Positions 6,893 to 15,498 of a stretch of 32,702 nt of DNA are shown here, in pieces. The stretch is taken from the NCBI GenBank assembly GCA_913060465.1, contig CAJXTR010000009.1, forward strand, positions 1-32,702. Reading direction: 5' to 3'. The translations under genes were made by a program, and so were the position numbers. The first letter of the stretch is position 1. The number at the start of each line of letters is the position of its first letter. The notes beneath the pieces are model-generated. The model had not been told where the DNA came from. It saw only the letters and a program-made list of their open reading frames with translations, and made no database searches. This stretch comes from an uncultured Cryomorphaceae bacterium. Lineage in GTDB: Bacteria > Bacteroidota > Bacteroidia > Flavobacteriales > Schleiferiaceae.

Positions 6893-9304
6893 ATGTCAAA
6901 AACCTACCTCCTACTCCTTTGCATTGGTTTATCAGCCAATGTTTACAGTCAAACCCAAACAAAGAAATCTCTAGAAGTTCCAGAAATCCCGGAGGCTGCG
7001 GTGAATCTTGATGGAGTTTTGGACGAGGTCTGTTGGGCGCAAAGTGCTGTTATTGAGGAATTGGACCAGTACTTTCCTGAACCAAAAAGCGCCCCCGATG
7101 GTGTTGGTAGTGACGTTCGAATTTTCTACACCCAAAAAGGTTTGTATGTCGGTGGTGTATTTAAAGACCACAGAGCCCCTATCCTGGCCCAATTAACGCA
7201 GCGCGATCGCATCAATGCAAATACGGATTGGATTCAGTTGATCATTAACCCTTTTAATGACGGCGCTAACGATTTTAATTTTTATCTCAGTGCTGCCGGC
7301 GTTCAGGGAGATGCTAGAGCGATTGGACCGGATCGAGAAGATGGGAATTGGAATGCTGTATGGTACAGCAAAACCTTGAAGTCTGACCATCAATGGTCTT
7401 TCGAGCTGTTCATACCCTACCGCGCCTTGCGTATTCCTAAAACGGGCATAAATGAATCGGCCAAAGCATGGGGGTTCAATTTTAAGCGCTCCATCAGGAG
7501 TGACCGAACGATGTACAGTTGGAATCCCATCGACCGTAATTTTGAAAACGAAAGTCTTCAGAGCGGTGAACTACGCGGTATTCGCATTACTAATCCTCCT
7601 TTACGTATTAGCCTACGCCCGAATGCCACTTCGACACTACAATCGGGCGGAGATGGTACCACGCGTTGGAATAATAATGCTGGAGCGGACATAAAAATCG
7701 GTTTGAATAAGAGCTTTACGCTCGACATGACCTTATTACCTGACTTCTCTCAAGTCGCTTACGATCAGCAGTTTGTGAATTTCGAGCCATTTGAACAACG
7801 CTTTGATGAGAACCGCCAATTCTTTACTGAGGGGGTAAACCTCTTCAGCAAGGGTGATTTGTTTTACTCTAGACGAATCGGCGGAAACCCCAAAAACTTT
7901 ACGAATGCGAACCTCGCTGACCTAAGTAATACGACGCAGAGTTTTACCCGTATGCTCAATGCTACAAAACTGACGGGTACAACCGACAATAACCTAAGTG
8001 TAGGGGTTTTAAATGCTATCACGGCAGCAAATTATGCGCTTGGGGAAGATAGCTTGGGCAACCCTATTTCTATTTTGACGGAGCCATTAACCAACTACAA
8101 TGTTGTGGCATTCGACCAGCGACTTAACAACAACTCTTCCATCGGGCTCATCAATACCCACGTGCTTCGTTCTAATGAATCGGGCCCTACGAGAGATGCA
8201 AGAACCACAGCAATCACGGGTAACCTTAACTTTTTGAAAAACTCGCATTTCTGGAATGTATCGGCAGCACAGAGTCAAATCTATGATATTGATGAGCCGT
8301 ACAGCGGAGAAAGTGTAGAATGGGAATTGGGTAAGCAAGTGGGAAGTTGGCGATGGGAACACGAACTAAACTTAACCACGGCTGATTTCGATCCGAACGA
8401 TATGGGATTTCAGCGCAGGGCAAATCGAATTCATCAAGATTTTCAGGTATCTCATCAAATTCTCACTCCGCGAAAGAACCTCCTTCGCAGCCGGAATACG
8501 CTTGAGTTACAATACCGTCGCTTATTCGACCCGAATGTTTTTGAACGCATGCATGCAGAATATTCACATTTCAGCTTGACTAAGAACTTCGTAGCCTACC
8601 GGTATAAACTCGAAGTTCGACCTGCTGAGTATGATTACTTTGACCCGCGCGTATGGGGACGTTATCGCATCAACCCCTCATCAATGTGGCATGATTTCTT
8701 TGTGAGTACGGATTACCGCAAACCCTTAGCAATAGATGTTGGTGCCGGATATTGGCAATGGAGCGACTATGATGCAGGTGGCTATTATGGAAACGTGAAA
8801 TTACTCGGACGTGTAAGTGACCAATTGAACTTTACAGCACGCATCGATATGAACCACTTCAATCAGATTGGCTGGGCGCAAACCATCAGCACGGATAGCA
8901 TCGGCATGGCGGTTCGAACGAATCGAAAACTTGCACAAACACTGAGCGGAACTTACCTCTTTGGCCCCAATAGCTACGTTACACTTGATTTGCGCCATAC
9001 CTGGAACAGGTTTGATCCTGTGGGCACATACCACCTGAATAATGATGGTACGATGTCGCCATCTTCGGCCTACACGGATCCAGAACTGCGAATTAACATC
9101 TTCAACATGGACCTGAAGTACGTTTTATGGTTTGCGCCGGGGCGTGAGCTGAATCTATTGTACCGCGCCTCTATGGCCCATGCCGATAATGAAAGTCAGC
9201 TCGCTTATTGGCAGAATATCCAAGACCTAAGTGGCAGACCTACAGATCATGTATTCTCCTTGCGCTTGGTCTACTTCTTAGATTATGCAGACATAGTGAA
9301 ATAA
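6893..9304 (+). CDS. DUF5916 outer-membrane protein with N-terminal CBM9-like domain
   Basis: 803 residues from the ATG at 6893; an upstream in-frame TTG at 6887 is less likely. A signal peptide (MSKTYLLLLCIGLSANVYS) leads to a CBM9-like beta-sandwich (residues about 20-210: LDGVLDEVCW, ending near FELFIPYRALR). The DUF5916 region follows (RSDRTMYSWNPIDRNFENESL; FEPFEQRFDENRQFFTEG), with a long array of alternating beta strands ending in an aromatic terminal strand (FSLRLVYFLDY), as expected of an outer-membrane barrel. Such proteins are widespread in Bacteroidota and their role is unknown; some sit near hydrolases, which suggests binding or passage of carbohydrates or peptides. The next gene, a LolD-like ATPase, starts 17 bases after the stop. 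Family assignment is strong; function is not known. Confidence 0.9.
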   Translation: MSKTYLLLLCIGLSANVYSQTQTKKSLEVPEIPEAAVNLDGVLDEVCWAQSAVIEELDQYFPEPKSAPDGVGSDVRIFYTQKGLYVGGVFKDHRAPILAQLTQRDRINANTDWIQLIINPFNDGANDFNFYLSAAGVQGDARAIGPDREDGNWNAVWYSKTLKSDHQWSFELFIPYRALRIPKTGINESAKAWGFNFKRSIRSDRTMYSWNPIDRNFENESLQSGELRGIRITNPPLRISLRPNATSTLQSGGDGTTRWNNNAGADIKIGLNKSFTLDMTLLPDFSQVAYDQQFVNFEPFEQRFDENRQFFTEGVNLFSKGDLFYSRRIGGNPKNFTNANLADLSNTTQSFTRMLNATKLTGTTDNNLSVGVLNAITAANYALGEDSLGNPISILTEPLTNYNVVAFDQRLNNNSSIGLINTHVLRSNESGPTRDARTTAITGNLNFLKNSHFWNVSAAQSQIYDIDEPYSGESVEWELGKQVGSWRWEHELNLTTADFDPNDMGFQRRANRIHQDFQVSHQILTPRKNLLRSRNTLELQYRRLFDPNVFERMHAEYSHFSLTKNFVAYRYKLEVRPAEYDYFDPRVWGRYRINPSSMWHDFFVSTDYRKPLAIDVGAGYWQWSDYDAGGYYGNVKLLGRVSDQLNFTARIDMNHFNQIGWAQTISTDSIGMAVRTNRKLAQTLSGTYLFGPNSYVTLDLRHTWNRFDPVGTYHLNNDGTMSPSSAYTDPELRINIFNMDLKYVLWFAPGRELNLLYRASMAHADNESQLAYWQNIQDLSGRPTDHVFSLRLVYFLDYADIVK

Positions 9305-9321
9305 ACTACCTTGGTCACACG

Positions 9322-9975
9322 ATGATAGAATTGGACAACATCCACAAGAGCTTTGGACAAACGCAGGTGCTTAAGGGCATTACTGCAACTATTGAGCGTG
9401 GCGATTTCATTACTATATCCGGTGCATCAGGTGCAGGGAAGAGTACGCTCTTACACCTGATCGCAGGCTTGGATTCTTGTTCTTCTGGCCAAGTTCGTTT
9501 TGAGGGTAAACCCCTGGATACTTTAAGCAAAAAGGAACGAAATCTTTGGCGAAACGAGCGTGTTGGGCTGGTTTTCCAGTTTCACAACCTGCTTCCTGAA
9601 CTCAGCGCCTTAGATAATACCATGGTGCCGCGTTGGATCGGTAAATCAAAAGAAAATAGTTCAGAACGCGCCGAGGCGTTGTTAGAGCAACTGGGCGTTG
9701 CCCACAGATCTTCACATTATCCGAACCAAATGTCGGGTGGAGAACAGCAGCGTGTTGCTATTGCCCGAGCCTTAGTGAATGAACCGGCGATTCTTTTAGC
9801 GGATGAACCCACGGGTAACCTTGACAGTGCAAATGCAGCTGCCGTCCACGAGATTTTGAAAACGCTGAATGAGGAGCACGGTCAGACCATAGTGGTAGTG
9901 ACCCACAATAAGGAATTGGCCGGGTTGGGTAAAAAACGTTGGGTGATGCAGGACGGTAAGCTCCTTGACCAATGA
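9322..9975 (+). CDS. ABC transporter ATP-binding protein, LolD/MacB-type
   Basis: 217 residues from the ATG at 9322, which gives the standard start MIELDNIHKSFG; a longer in-frame reading would begin inside the DUF5916 gene. The complete ABC set is present: Walker A GASGAGKST (34-42), Q-loop VFQFHNLLPE (Q86), signature MSGGEQQR, Walker B ILLADEPTGNLD, and the H-loop VVTHN. The MacB/LolD type is indicated by the RNERVGLVFQ and DEPTGNLDS patterns. LolD drives release of lipoproteins from the inner membrane with LolC/LolE, but no permease gene is adjacent, so the partner must be elsewhere. The last four bases overlap the start of the TIGR02757 gene (ATGA), a sign of translational coupling. The exact substrate is uncertain. 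Confidence 0.88.
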   Translation: MIELDNIHKSFGQTQVLKGITATIERGDFITISGASGAGKSTLLHLIAGLDSCSSGQVRFEGKPLDTLSKKERNLWRNERVGLVFQFHNLLPELSALDNTMVPRWIGKSKENSSERAEALLEQLGVAHRSSHYPNQMSGGEQQRVAIARALVNEPAILLADEPTGNLDSANAAAVHEILKTLNEEHGQTIVVVTHNKELAGLGKKRWVMQDGKLLDQ

Positions 9976-10754
9976 ATGACTTAAGCGCTGCTGAACTGTC
10001 CGATTTTCTTCGCGCCAAAGCCCAACAATACGCGACCCAGAGTTTCATCTCTGATGATCCTATCCAAATCCCTCACGCTTTCGAGGCGACCGCAGATATT
10101 GAAATCAGCGGTCTTATAGCTGCCACTTTGAGTTGGGGCAATCGGAAAACGATTATTGCAAAAAGCAAAGAACTGATGGACCGTATGGACCAAAGTCCCG
10201 CCGACTTCATCGCCAACGCATCCCCAGAAGACCTCCAGGCATTAAATGGATTCAAGCATAGAACCTTTACAGATGAAGATATCAAGGGCCTTGTGGTCGC
10301 ATTACAAGTGCTGTACCGAGATTATCCTAATCTTGGAGCGTTTTTTATGCAACACCTGAATGAATCGGCAACTAACCTAGGTCCGGCGTTTCACGCATTT
10401 AAAAGCTACCTATTAGCCAACGGATTACCCGCACGCGGCGGAAAGCACTTTGGAGATCCCTATACGGGGAGCGCCTGCAAACGCATGGTCATGTATTCTA
10501 GATGGATGGTACGTCCGAACACAGAGGGCATTGACTTTGGCCTTTGGAAGGAGATATCGCCTGCCCTACTCTCTATACCACTAGATGTTCACAGTGGTAG
10601 AGTTGGCCGCAGTCTTGGCCTTTTGACAAGAAAGCAAAACGATTGGAAGGCAGTGTGTGAATTGGACGATAGTATCCGAAAGATTCTACCTCAAGATCCA
10701 GCTCAGCTAGATTATGCACTTTTCGGATTAGGTGTGTACGAAGGCTGGACCTAA
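9972..10754 (+). CDS. TIGR02757 (DUF2400) family protein
   Basis: 260 residues, start ATG inside the stop of the ABC gene. The conserved features of this uncharacterised family are visible: SFISDDPIQIPH, ADIEISGLIAATLSWGNR, ARGGKHFGDP and the KRMVMYSRWMVR segment. The segment PLDVHSGRVGRSLGL (203-217) followed by DPAQLDYALFGLGV resembles the catalytic-Asp and helix region of HhH-GPD DNA glycosylases (DxHxxRxxxRLGL). I therefore suspect a distant relationship to that superfamily, but this is inference and no glycosylase activity is claimed. There is no signal peptide, so it is probably cytoplasmic. Its stop overlaps that of the convergent DUF493 gene. Confidence 0.85.
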   Translation: MNDLSAAELSDFLRAKAQQYATQSFISDDPIQIPHAFEATADIEISGLIAATLSWGNRKTIIAKSKELMDRMDQSPADFIANASPEDLQALNGFKHRTFTDEDIKGLVVALQVLYRDYPNLGAFFMQHLNESATNLGPAFHAFKSYLLANGLPARGGKHFGDPYTGSACKRMVMYSRWMVRPNTEGIDFGLWKEISPALLSIPLDVHSGRVGRSLGLLTRKQNDWKAVCELDDSIRKILPQDPAQLDYALFGLGVYEGWT

Positions 10755-11023
10755 AGGGCCATGAGGCCTTTGATTTGAACCGCTTTCTCGTAGCGCTCGA
10801 TGATGCTATCAACATCCATCATCATTTCCTTAGCACTGATAGAAACAAACTTGCCTGTTTTACTAGGACGCAATTCCACCTGAGCAATTTTCGTGTCGAA
10901 CAGCGCTTCAGTAGCTGCTATGCTTTGGGAATCAGCGGGAATGATAAACTTAAACAAGTAGACGTTCGGCCACTTGCGCTCTTCTAATTTCTCTCTCAGT
11001 CCTTTAAACGGGTCTTGACTCAT
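10751..11023 (-). CDS. DUF493 (YbeD-like) family protein
   Basis: 90 residues from the ATG at 11023 (MSQDPFKGLREKLEERKWP); the frame stays open upstream but that part runs into hutH. It has the DUF493 ACT-like ferredoxin fold pattern: YLFKFIIPA, then VELRPSKTGKFVSISAKEMMMDVDSIIERY, where the T-G-K-F/Y-x-S motif is typical. Family members are small cytoplasmic proteins of unknown function, possibly regulatory domains. It follows hutH by only seven bases and so is probably cotranscribed with it. Its TAG stop overlaps the TAA stop of the convergent TIGR02757 gene within CTAA. Confidence 0.82.
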   Translation of the reverse strand: MSQDPFKGLREKLEERKWPNVYLFKFIIPADSQSIAATEALFDTKIAQVELRPSKTGKFVSISAKEMMMDVDSIIERYEKAVQIKGLMAL

Positions 11024-11030
11024 CGTGGGG

Positions 11031-12551
11031 TTAATTTGATCGCAAAAGTACGTCATCAGAAACAACCCACTGCTCCCGTAAAAAGTTCGCTGCTGCAATG
11101 AGGTCTGGATGCAAATAGCGGTCGTCTTCAATAACCGGCACCACCTCACGGAATGCATCTACTTGTTGCTGTAAATGGCCTATATCAGCACCACGAAGTG
11201 CCAGGGCTTGCGATGCATTAATCATCTCAATACCCAATACACTATAGAGATTATCGACCACTTTAAGCAACTTTGTCGCGGCATTCGCTCCCATACTTAC
11301 ATGATCCTCTTGACCATTCGAACTCTCTATACTATCTGCCGATGCCGGTGTACAGTACTGTTTGTTTTGACTTACAATTCCTGCAGCGGTATACTGCGCG
11401 ATCATCAATCCACTATTTAAACCTGGATTTGGTGTTAAGAATGGTGGCAAACCTCGGCGGCCCGAAATGAGTTGGTAAGTGCGTCGCTCTGAGATGCTCC
11501 CTAACTCATGCAGTGCTAATGCTGCATAATCAAGCACTAATGCCAAAGGCTGTCCATGGAAGTTTCCTGCACTGATGACTGCATCCTCGGCTTCCAAGAC
11601 CACAGGATTATCAGTCGCGGCATCCACCTCCGTCTCTACCACATCCATGGCATGAAGCAAGGCATTCTTTGAAGCACCATGAACCTGAGGCATACATCTA
11701 AAACTATAAGGATCCTGAACATGTGCTTTTGCCGTATGCATGCTTGGCACATCTTTTAACAAACCATAAATACGGGCGGCTGTAAGCACTTGACCTTTTT
11801 GCGGTCGAGTAGCATTAACACCAGCTGTAAATGGCTCGATACGTCCATCGTGGGCAGCTGTACTTAGGGCGCCAATGTAGTCAGCGAGATAATCCAGCTT
11901 TCGTGCATGCAATAGCGCATACATTCCATGAGCTGACATGAATTGCGTACCATTCAAAAGGGCAAGACCCTCCTTTGAGGCTAGGGTCCAAGTAGTCCAA
12001 GCCGAGCCAGATAACTCCTTTAAAACCTCCTCGGTATCAACCTTATTTCCTTTCCACCATAGACTACCTTCACCCAACAAAGGCAAAGAGAGATGAGCCA
12101 AAGGGGCCAAATCACCTGAGGCACCCAAAGAACCCTGGCTATAAATAACAGGAAGGGCCCCTGAATTGTAGAGGTCGACCAAACTTTGACAAACACCCAA
12201 GCGAATACCACTAACCCCTACGGCAAAGCTCTTCAGTTTTAGCGCAATCATTAGGCGAATAACCTCGGGACGAACGTATTCACCCATACCACAGGCGTGT
12301 GAACGAACAAGGTTCGTTTGTAATTGGCCCAAATCGCCCGCTCCTATTTCGATATTACAAAGACTTCCAAAACCGGTATTTACGCCATAGATAGGTCGCT
12401 CACTTCTAGCGGTTTTATCCTCCAGAAAAGTTCGCGATGCACTTATGCGCTGTGCAGCCTCTGAACTGAGTTCGAGACGAACGGTACCTTGAGAAATTTG
12501 ATAATACTCTTCGTATGAAATGGGACTAGTCCCAATGGAAACGGTTTGCAT
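11031..12551 (-). CDS. hutH: Histidine ammonia-lyase
   Basis: 506 residues, the usual HutH length, from the ATG at 12551 (MQTVSIGTSPISYEEYY); an in-frame extension to 12707 would run over the divergent SDR gene and is not a domain. The Ala-Ser-Gly triad that cyclises to the MIO electrophile is in GSLGASGDLAPLAH (A144-S145-G146). YGVNTGFG supplies the catalytic Tyr55, and LQTNLVRSHACG and GQEDHVSMG match the histidine-type branch rather than the tyrosine/phenylalanine lyases. The enzyme deaminates histidine to urocanate, the first step of the Hut pathway. No hutU, hutI or hutG is adjacent, so the rest of the pathway must be elsewhere if present. It is divergent from the SDR gene across a 107-base gap. 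Confidence 0.92.
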   Translation of the reverse strand: MQTVSIGTSPISYEEYYQISQGTVRLELSSEAAQRISASRTFLEDKTARSERPIYGVNTGFGSLCNIEIGAGDLGQLQTNLVRSHACGMGEYVRPEVIRLMIALKLKSFAVGVSGIRLGVCQSLVDLYNSGALPVIYSQGSLGASGDLAPLAHLSLPLLGEGSLWWKGNKVDTEEVLKELSGSAWTTWTLASKEGLALLNGTQFMSAHGMYALLHARKLDYLADYIGALSTAAHDGRIEPFTAGVNATRPQKGQVLTAARIYGLLKDVPSMHTAKAHVQDPYSFRCMPQVHGASKNALLHAMDVVETEVDAATDNPVVLEAEDAVISAGNFHGQPLALVLDYAALALHELGSISERRTYQLISGRRGLPPFLTPNPGLNSGLMIAQYTAAGIVSQNKQYCTPASADSIESSNGQEDHVSMGANAATKLLKVVDNLYSVLGIEMINASQALALRGADIGHLQQQVDAFREVVPVIEDDRYLHPDLIAAANFLREQWVVSDDVLLRSN

Positions 12552-12658
12552 GTAATAGGGTTTGTGAAGACCAAAATACGGCACATAGCGGGTATTTTCG
12601 GCATTTGCTGAACACCGATGAAAAAATTGGGTTTTAATCTTAGAACAAACAACTAAAA

Positions 12659-13345
12659 ATGAAGAACTACGTAATTGTTGGAGGAAGCAAAGGAATTGGA
12701 AAAGCAACGGCAGAACTACTTGCTGCTGAGGGACATCAAGTAACGGTTTTCAGCCGCACACCCTATGAAGGTCCCGCGCACACTATAGAATGGGAAGAAT
12801 TTGATGTATTGTCCGATTCATGGGAAGACCGCATGCCCGAAAACATTGACGGCCTGATGTACAGTGTAGGCTCCATCAACCTCAAGCCTTTTAAAGGACT
12901 AAAACCTGAGGTATTTGAGGACGATTTTCAACTTCACGTCATGGGTGCAATACATGCCCTACAAGCCGCTCAGAAAAACTTTAACCCCGATAGCATTCCC
13001 TCTTGTTTGTTATTCTCAACCGTTGCCGTGCAACGCGGAATGCCTTTTCACGCCACTGTAAGCGCATCCAAAGGTGCAATTGAGGGACTCGTACGTGCCA
13101 TTTCCTCTGAATGGGCACCAAAAGCCCGTATAAATGCCATCGCCCCTTCACTGACAGATACACCTCTAGCAGGTCGACTTTTAGCAACACCTGAAAAGAA
13201 AGAGGCCATCGGTGCTAATAACCCAATGAAACGCGTCGGCGAGGTGGAAGATATCGCCGAAATGGCAGCCTTTTTATTATCAGATAAAAGCAGCTGGATG
13301 ACCGGACAGATTGTGCACGTAGATGGTGGCCAAAGCGTGATCTAA
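12659..13345 (+). CDS. SDR-family protein lacking the catalytic Tyr (YxxxK reads VSASK)
   Basis: 228 residues with a classical SDR fold: the cofactor loop GGSKGIG (8-14), a diverged NAG region (YSVGS) and the C-terminal IAPSLTDTPLA and MTGQIVHVDGG. The active site is altered. The Tyr of YxxxK is Val134 (HATVSASKGA, codon GTA) with Lys138 kept, and the position of the catalytic Ser appears to be Thr121 (FSTVAVQ). Normal SDR reduction or oxidation therefore looks unlikely; a binding, regulatory or non-classical role is more plausible. The photolyase gene starts with GTG only four bases after this stop, so the two are almost surely cotranscribed. From memory, similar Tyr-less SDRs occur next to photolyase genes in other marine bacteria. 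Confidence 0.9.
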   Translation: MKNYVIVGGSKGIGKATAELLAAEGHQVTVFSRTPYEGPAHTIEWEEFDVLSDSWEDRMPENIDGLMYSVGSINLKPFKGLKPEVFEDDFQLHVMGAIHALQAAQKNFNPDSIPSCLLFSTVAVQRGMPFHATVSASKGAIEGLVRAISSEWAPKARINAIAPSLTDTPLAGRLLATPEKKEAIGANNPMKRVGEVEDIAEMAAFLLSDKSSWMTGQIVHVDGGQSVI

Positions 13346-13349
13346 AATC

Positions 13350-14810
13350 GTGTCTCGCACCGCCATAAACATACTTTGGTTTAAACGCGATCTCAGACTT
13401 GAGGACCACGCCGCGCTCCGCGCGGCGGTGGGCCAAGGATTACCCATCCTTGCCATCTACCTCAAGGAACCCACCCAATGGCAGCAACCCCAGCATACGC
13501 CGCGGCAATGGCAGTTCGTCTGGGACTCCATTGAAGCCTTAAATAACGCGCTCGGCAAGACCGCCATACATGCCATTGAAGCAGAAGCCATCGACTTCTT
13601 CACCGCGGCGCACTCCGCATTCGACATTAAAGGGATCTACAGCCACGAGGAGATTGGAATTCAATGGACCTTCGACCGCGATAAAGCGCTTAAGAAATGG
13701 TTTCGTGAACAGCGTATCACTTGGCACGAATACCCCACCTTTGGCATCGCAAGAGGATTGAAGAACAGGCAGCATTGGTTAAAGAACTGGTACACCGAAA
13801 TCCATGCCCCCATAACCCCTACTCCAGTTACTGCATTTAAAGATTTAACCTTAGCCTGCCCATTTCCACATTGGTCCGCAAAGGCGTCGGAACTTCCCAC
13901 AAACTATTTTCAACGCGGAGGCATTCATCGTGGGCACAAGGTTTTGCAAAGCTTCTTAGAGGAGCGCATCACCCAATATGCGCGCAGTATTTCAAAACCT
14001 CGGGAAAGTAGACGTGGTTGTTCCAGAATATCACCGCATTTAGCTTGGGGGACCATCAGTGTGCGTCAAGTATTTCAGCACTCAAGAGATTTCAACGTAC
14101 CCGGAAGTAAGCGCAATCTCAAGGCCTTTCAAGACCGGCTACGCTGGCAAAGCCACTTTATGCAAAAGTTTGAAAGTGAAGTAGCCTATGAGCATATCCC
14201 AATCAACCGAGCCTTCATTCCAGTAGATGCCTCGAAGAAAATGGATCCGGTTGCCTTCGAAGCTTGGAAAGAAGGTTACACAGGAGTTCCGTTAGTGGAT
14301 GCCTGCATGCGCTGCCTTAAGCATACCGGCTATTTGAATTTTAGAATGCGGGCTATGGTCGTCAGTTTCTACAGCCAGTATTTATGGCTACCATTTAAGC
14401 CAGGTGCCGACTATTTAGCCGGCTGCTTTACAGATTTTGAACCGGGTATTCACTACCCGCAGTTTCAAATGCAAAGTGGCTATACGGGGGTTAACACTAT
14501 TCGCATTTATAATCCTATTAAGCAAAGTCAAGACCACGACCCTCGCGGAATTTTCATCAAAGAATGGATCCCAGAATTAATCGACATTCCTGAGGAATTC
14601 ATCCATGAACCTTGGAATATCCCACCCATGCAATGGGCCATGGAGGGATGGCAAACGGGCAAATACCCAAGAGAACCTATTGTGGATTTACAAAAGGCAC
14701 GAAAACACGCCAGTGATGTACTCTACGCCACGAAAAAATCAAAGAATTCAAGAATAGAATCCGTTCGCATTTTGGAACGGCATACTAATCCTGGTAGACG
14801 AGAAGTTTAG
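13350..14810 (+). CDS. Cryptochrome/photolyase family protein (deoxyribodipyrimidine photo-lyase-like)
   Basis: 486 residues from a GTG start; the N-terminus NILWFKRDLRLEDHAAL is the hallmark of the photolyase alpha/beta antenna domain. The FAD-binding helical domain has SRISPHLAWGTISVRQVF, RLRWQSHFMQKFE, GVPLVDACMRCLKHTGYLNFRMRAM and NPIKQSQDHDPRGIFIKEWIPEL. Where E. coli PhrB has its NNGGWQW region, this protein reads TDFEPGIHYPQFQMQSG (near residues 361-377), so it belongs to a different subgroup and could be a photolyase or a cryptochrome-like photoreceptor. Light-driven repair of UV dimers is the family role. No iron-sulfur Cys cluster is evident. It is coupled to the SDR upstream, and its stop overlaps that of the convergent response regulator gene. 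Confidence 0.92.
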   Translation: MSRTAINILWFKRDLRLEDHAALRAAVGQGLPILAIYLKEPTQWQQPQHTPRQWQFVWDSIEALNNALGKTAIHAIEAEAIDFFTAAHSAFDIKGIYSHEEIGIQWTFDRDKALKKWFREQRITWHEYPTFGIARGLKNRQHWLKNWYTEIHAPITPTPVTAFKDLTLACPFPHWSAKASELPTNYFQRGGIHRGHKVLQSFLEERITQYARSISKPRESRRGCSRISPHLAWGTISVRQVFQHSRDFNVPGSKRNLKAFQDRLRWQSHFMQKFESEVAYEHIPINRAFIPVDASKKMDPVAFEAWKEGYTGVPLVDACMRCLKHTGYLNFRMRAMVVSFYSQYLWLPFKPGADYLAGCFTDFEPGIHYPQFQMQSGYTGVNTIRIYNPIKQSQDHDPRGIFIKEWIPELIDIPEEFIHEPWNIPPMQWAMEGWQTGKYPREPIVDLQKARKHASDVLYATKKSKNSRIESVRILERHTNPGRREV

Positions 14811-15496
14811 CTCTCATCAACAAGTCGGAATCCCTCGCCGTGTACATTTTCAATACGCAAACGTTCGTCTGACTTGAGGTATTTACGAAGTTTCGCTACA
14901 TAGACATCCATGGAACGACCGGTAAAGTAGTTGTCCTCTTTCCAAATTTTAAGAAGCGCTTTTGAACGAGGTAATAATTGGTTTCTGTGCGCGATCATTA
15001 ATTTGAGAAGGTCACTTTCCTTTGGACTTAAACGCGTGCTCTCACCCCCCTGCTCGAGTTGTCGAATTTTAGGGAAGAATTTGAAATTACCAAGGATGAG
15101 CTCATCAGGCTCATCCTCTGTTTCGGCGGCTTTACGTCCGATAATGGCCTGAATTTTATACAGCAACACATCGGTATCAAAAGGCTTCACTAAATAATCA
15201 TCTGCCCCTGCAGAATAGCCTGCAATGATATCTTCTTTCTGCCCCTTAGCGGTAAGAAAAATTAACGGCTGTCCATTATCTATTTCCTTGACTTCTGTAG
15301 CTAAGGTTAATCCGTCTTTCTTAGGCATCATGATATCGAAAATGCAAAGATCATAGCTGCCTTGTTTGAAGGCGCGTAGACCCTGAACTCCATCGCGCTC
15401 CAAGGTCACGTCAAAGTCATTGAATAGCAGTGTATCTCGCAATAGATTTCCGAAATTCACATCATCCTCAACTAATAAAATGTGTTGCTTTTCCAT
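14807..15496 (-). CDS. OmpR/PhoB-family response regulator, RprY-like
   Basis: 229 residues. The receiver domain (1-120) has the acidic pair D11/D12, phosphoacceptor D54 in FDIMMPKKDG, T82 in FLTAKG and K104 in DDYLVKPFD. The winged-helix DNA-binding domain (about 130-226) shows LSPKESDLLKLMIAHRNQLLPRSKALLKIW and the SMDVYVAKLRKYL recognition region, ending GEGFRLV. The overall pattern resembles RprY of Bacteroides. The gene starts two bases after the kinase stop, so this is a cognate pair. Its stop overlaps the photolyase stop on the other strand (TTAG). Targets are unknown; the context suggests envelope or periplasmic folding stress. Confidence 0.93.
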   Translation of the reverse strand: MEKQHILLVEDDVNFGNLLRDTLLFNDFDVTLERDGVQGLRAFKQGSYDLCIFDIMMPKKDGLTLATEVKEIDNGQPLIFLTAKGQKEDIIAGYSAGADDYLVKPFDTDVLLYKIQAIIGRKAAETEDEPDELILGNFKFFPKIRQLEQGGESTRLSPKESDLLKLMIAHRNQLLPRSKALLKIWKEDNYFTGRSMDVYVAKLRKYLKSDERLRIENVHGEGFRLVDES

Positions 15497-15498
15497 AG

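Noticed and set aside
12552-12707. N-terminal extension of hutH to 12707
   Set aside because: The extra residues match nothing in the lyase family and would overlap the start of the divergent SDR gene; the ATG at 12551 gives standard length.
13411-13425. Palindromic hairpin CCGCGCTCCGCGCGG, identical to the core of the terminator at 32647-32661
   Set aside because: It lies within the photolyase coding sequence (Ala/Leu/Arg codons) and has no T-run; only two copies occur, so I do not call a repeat family.
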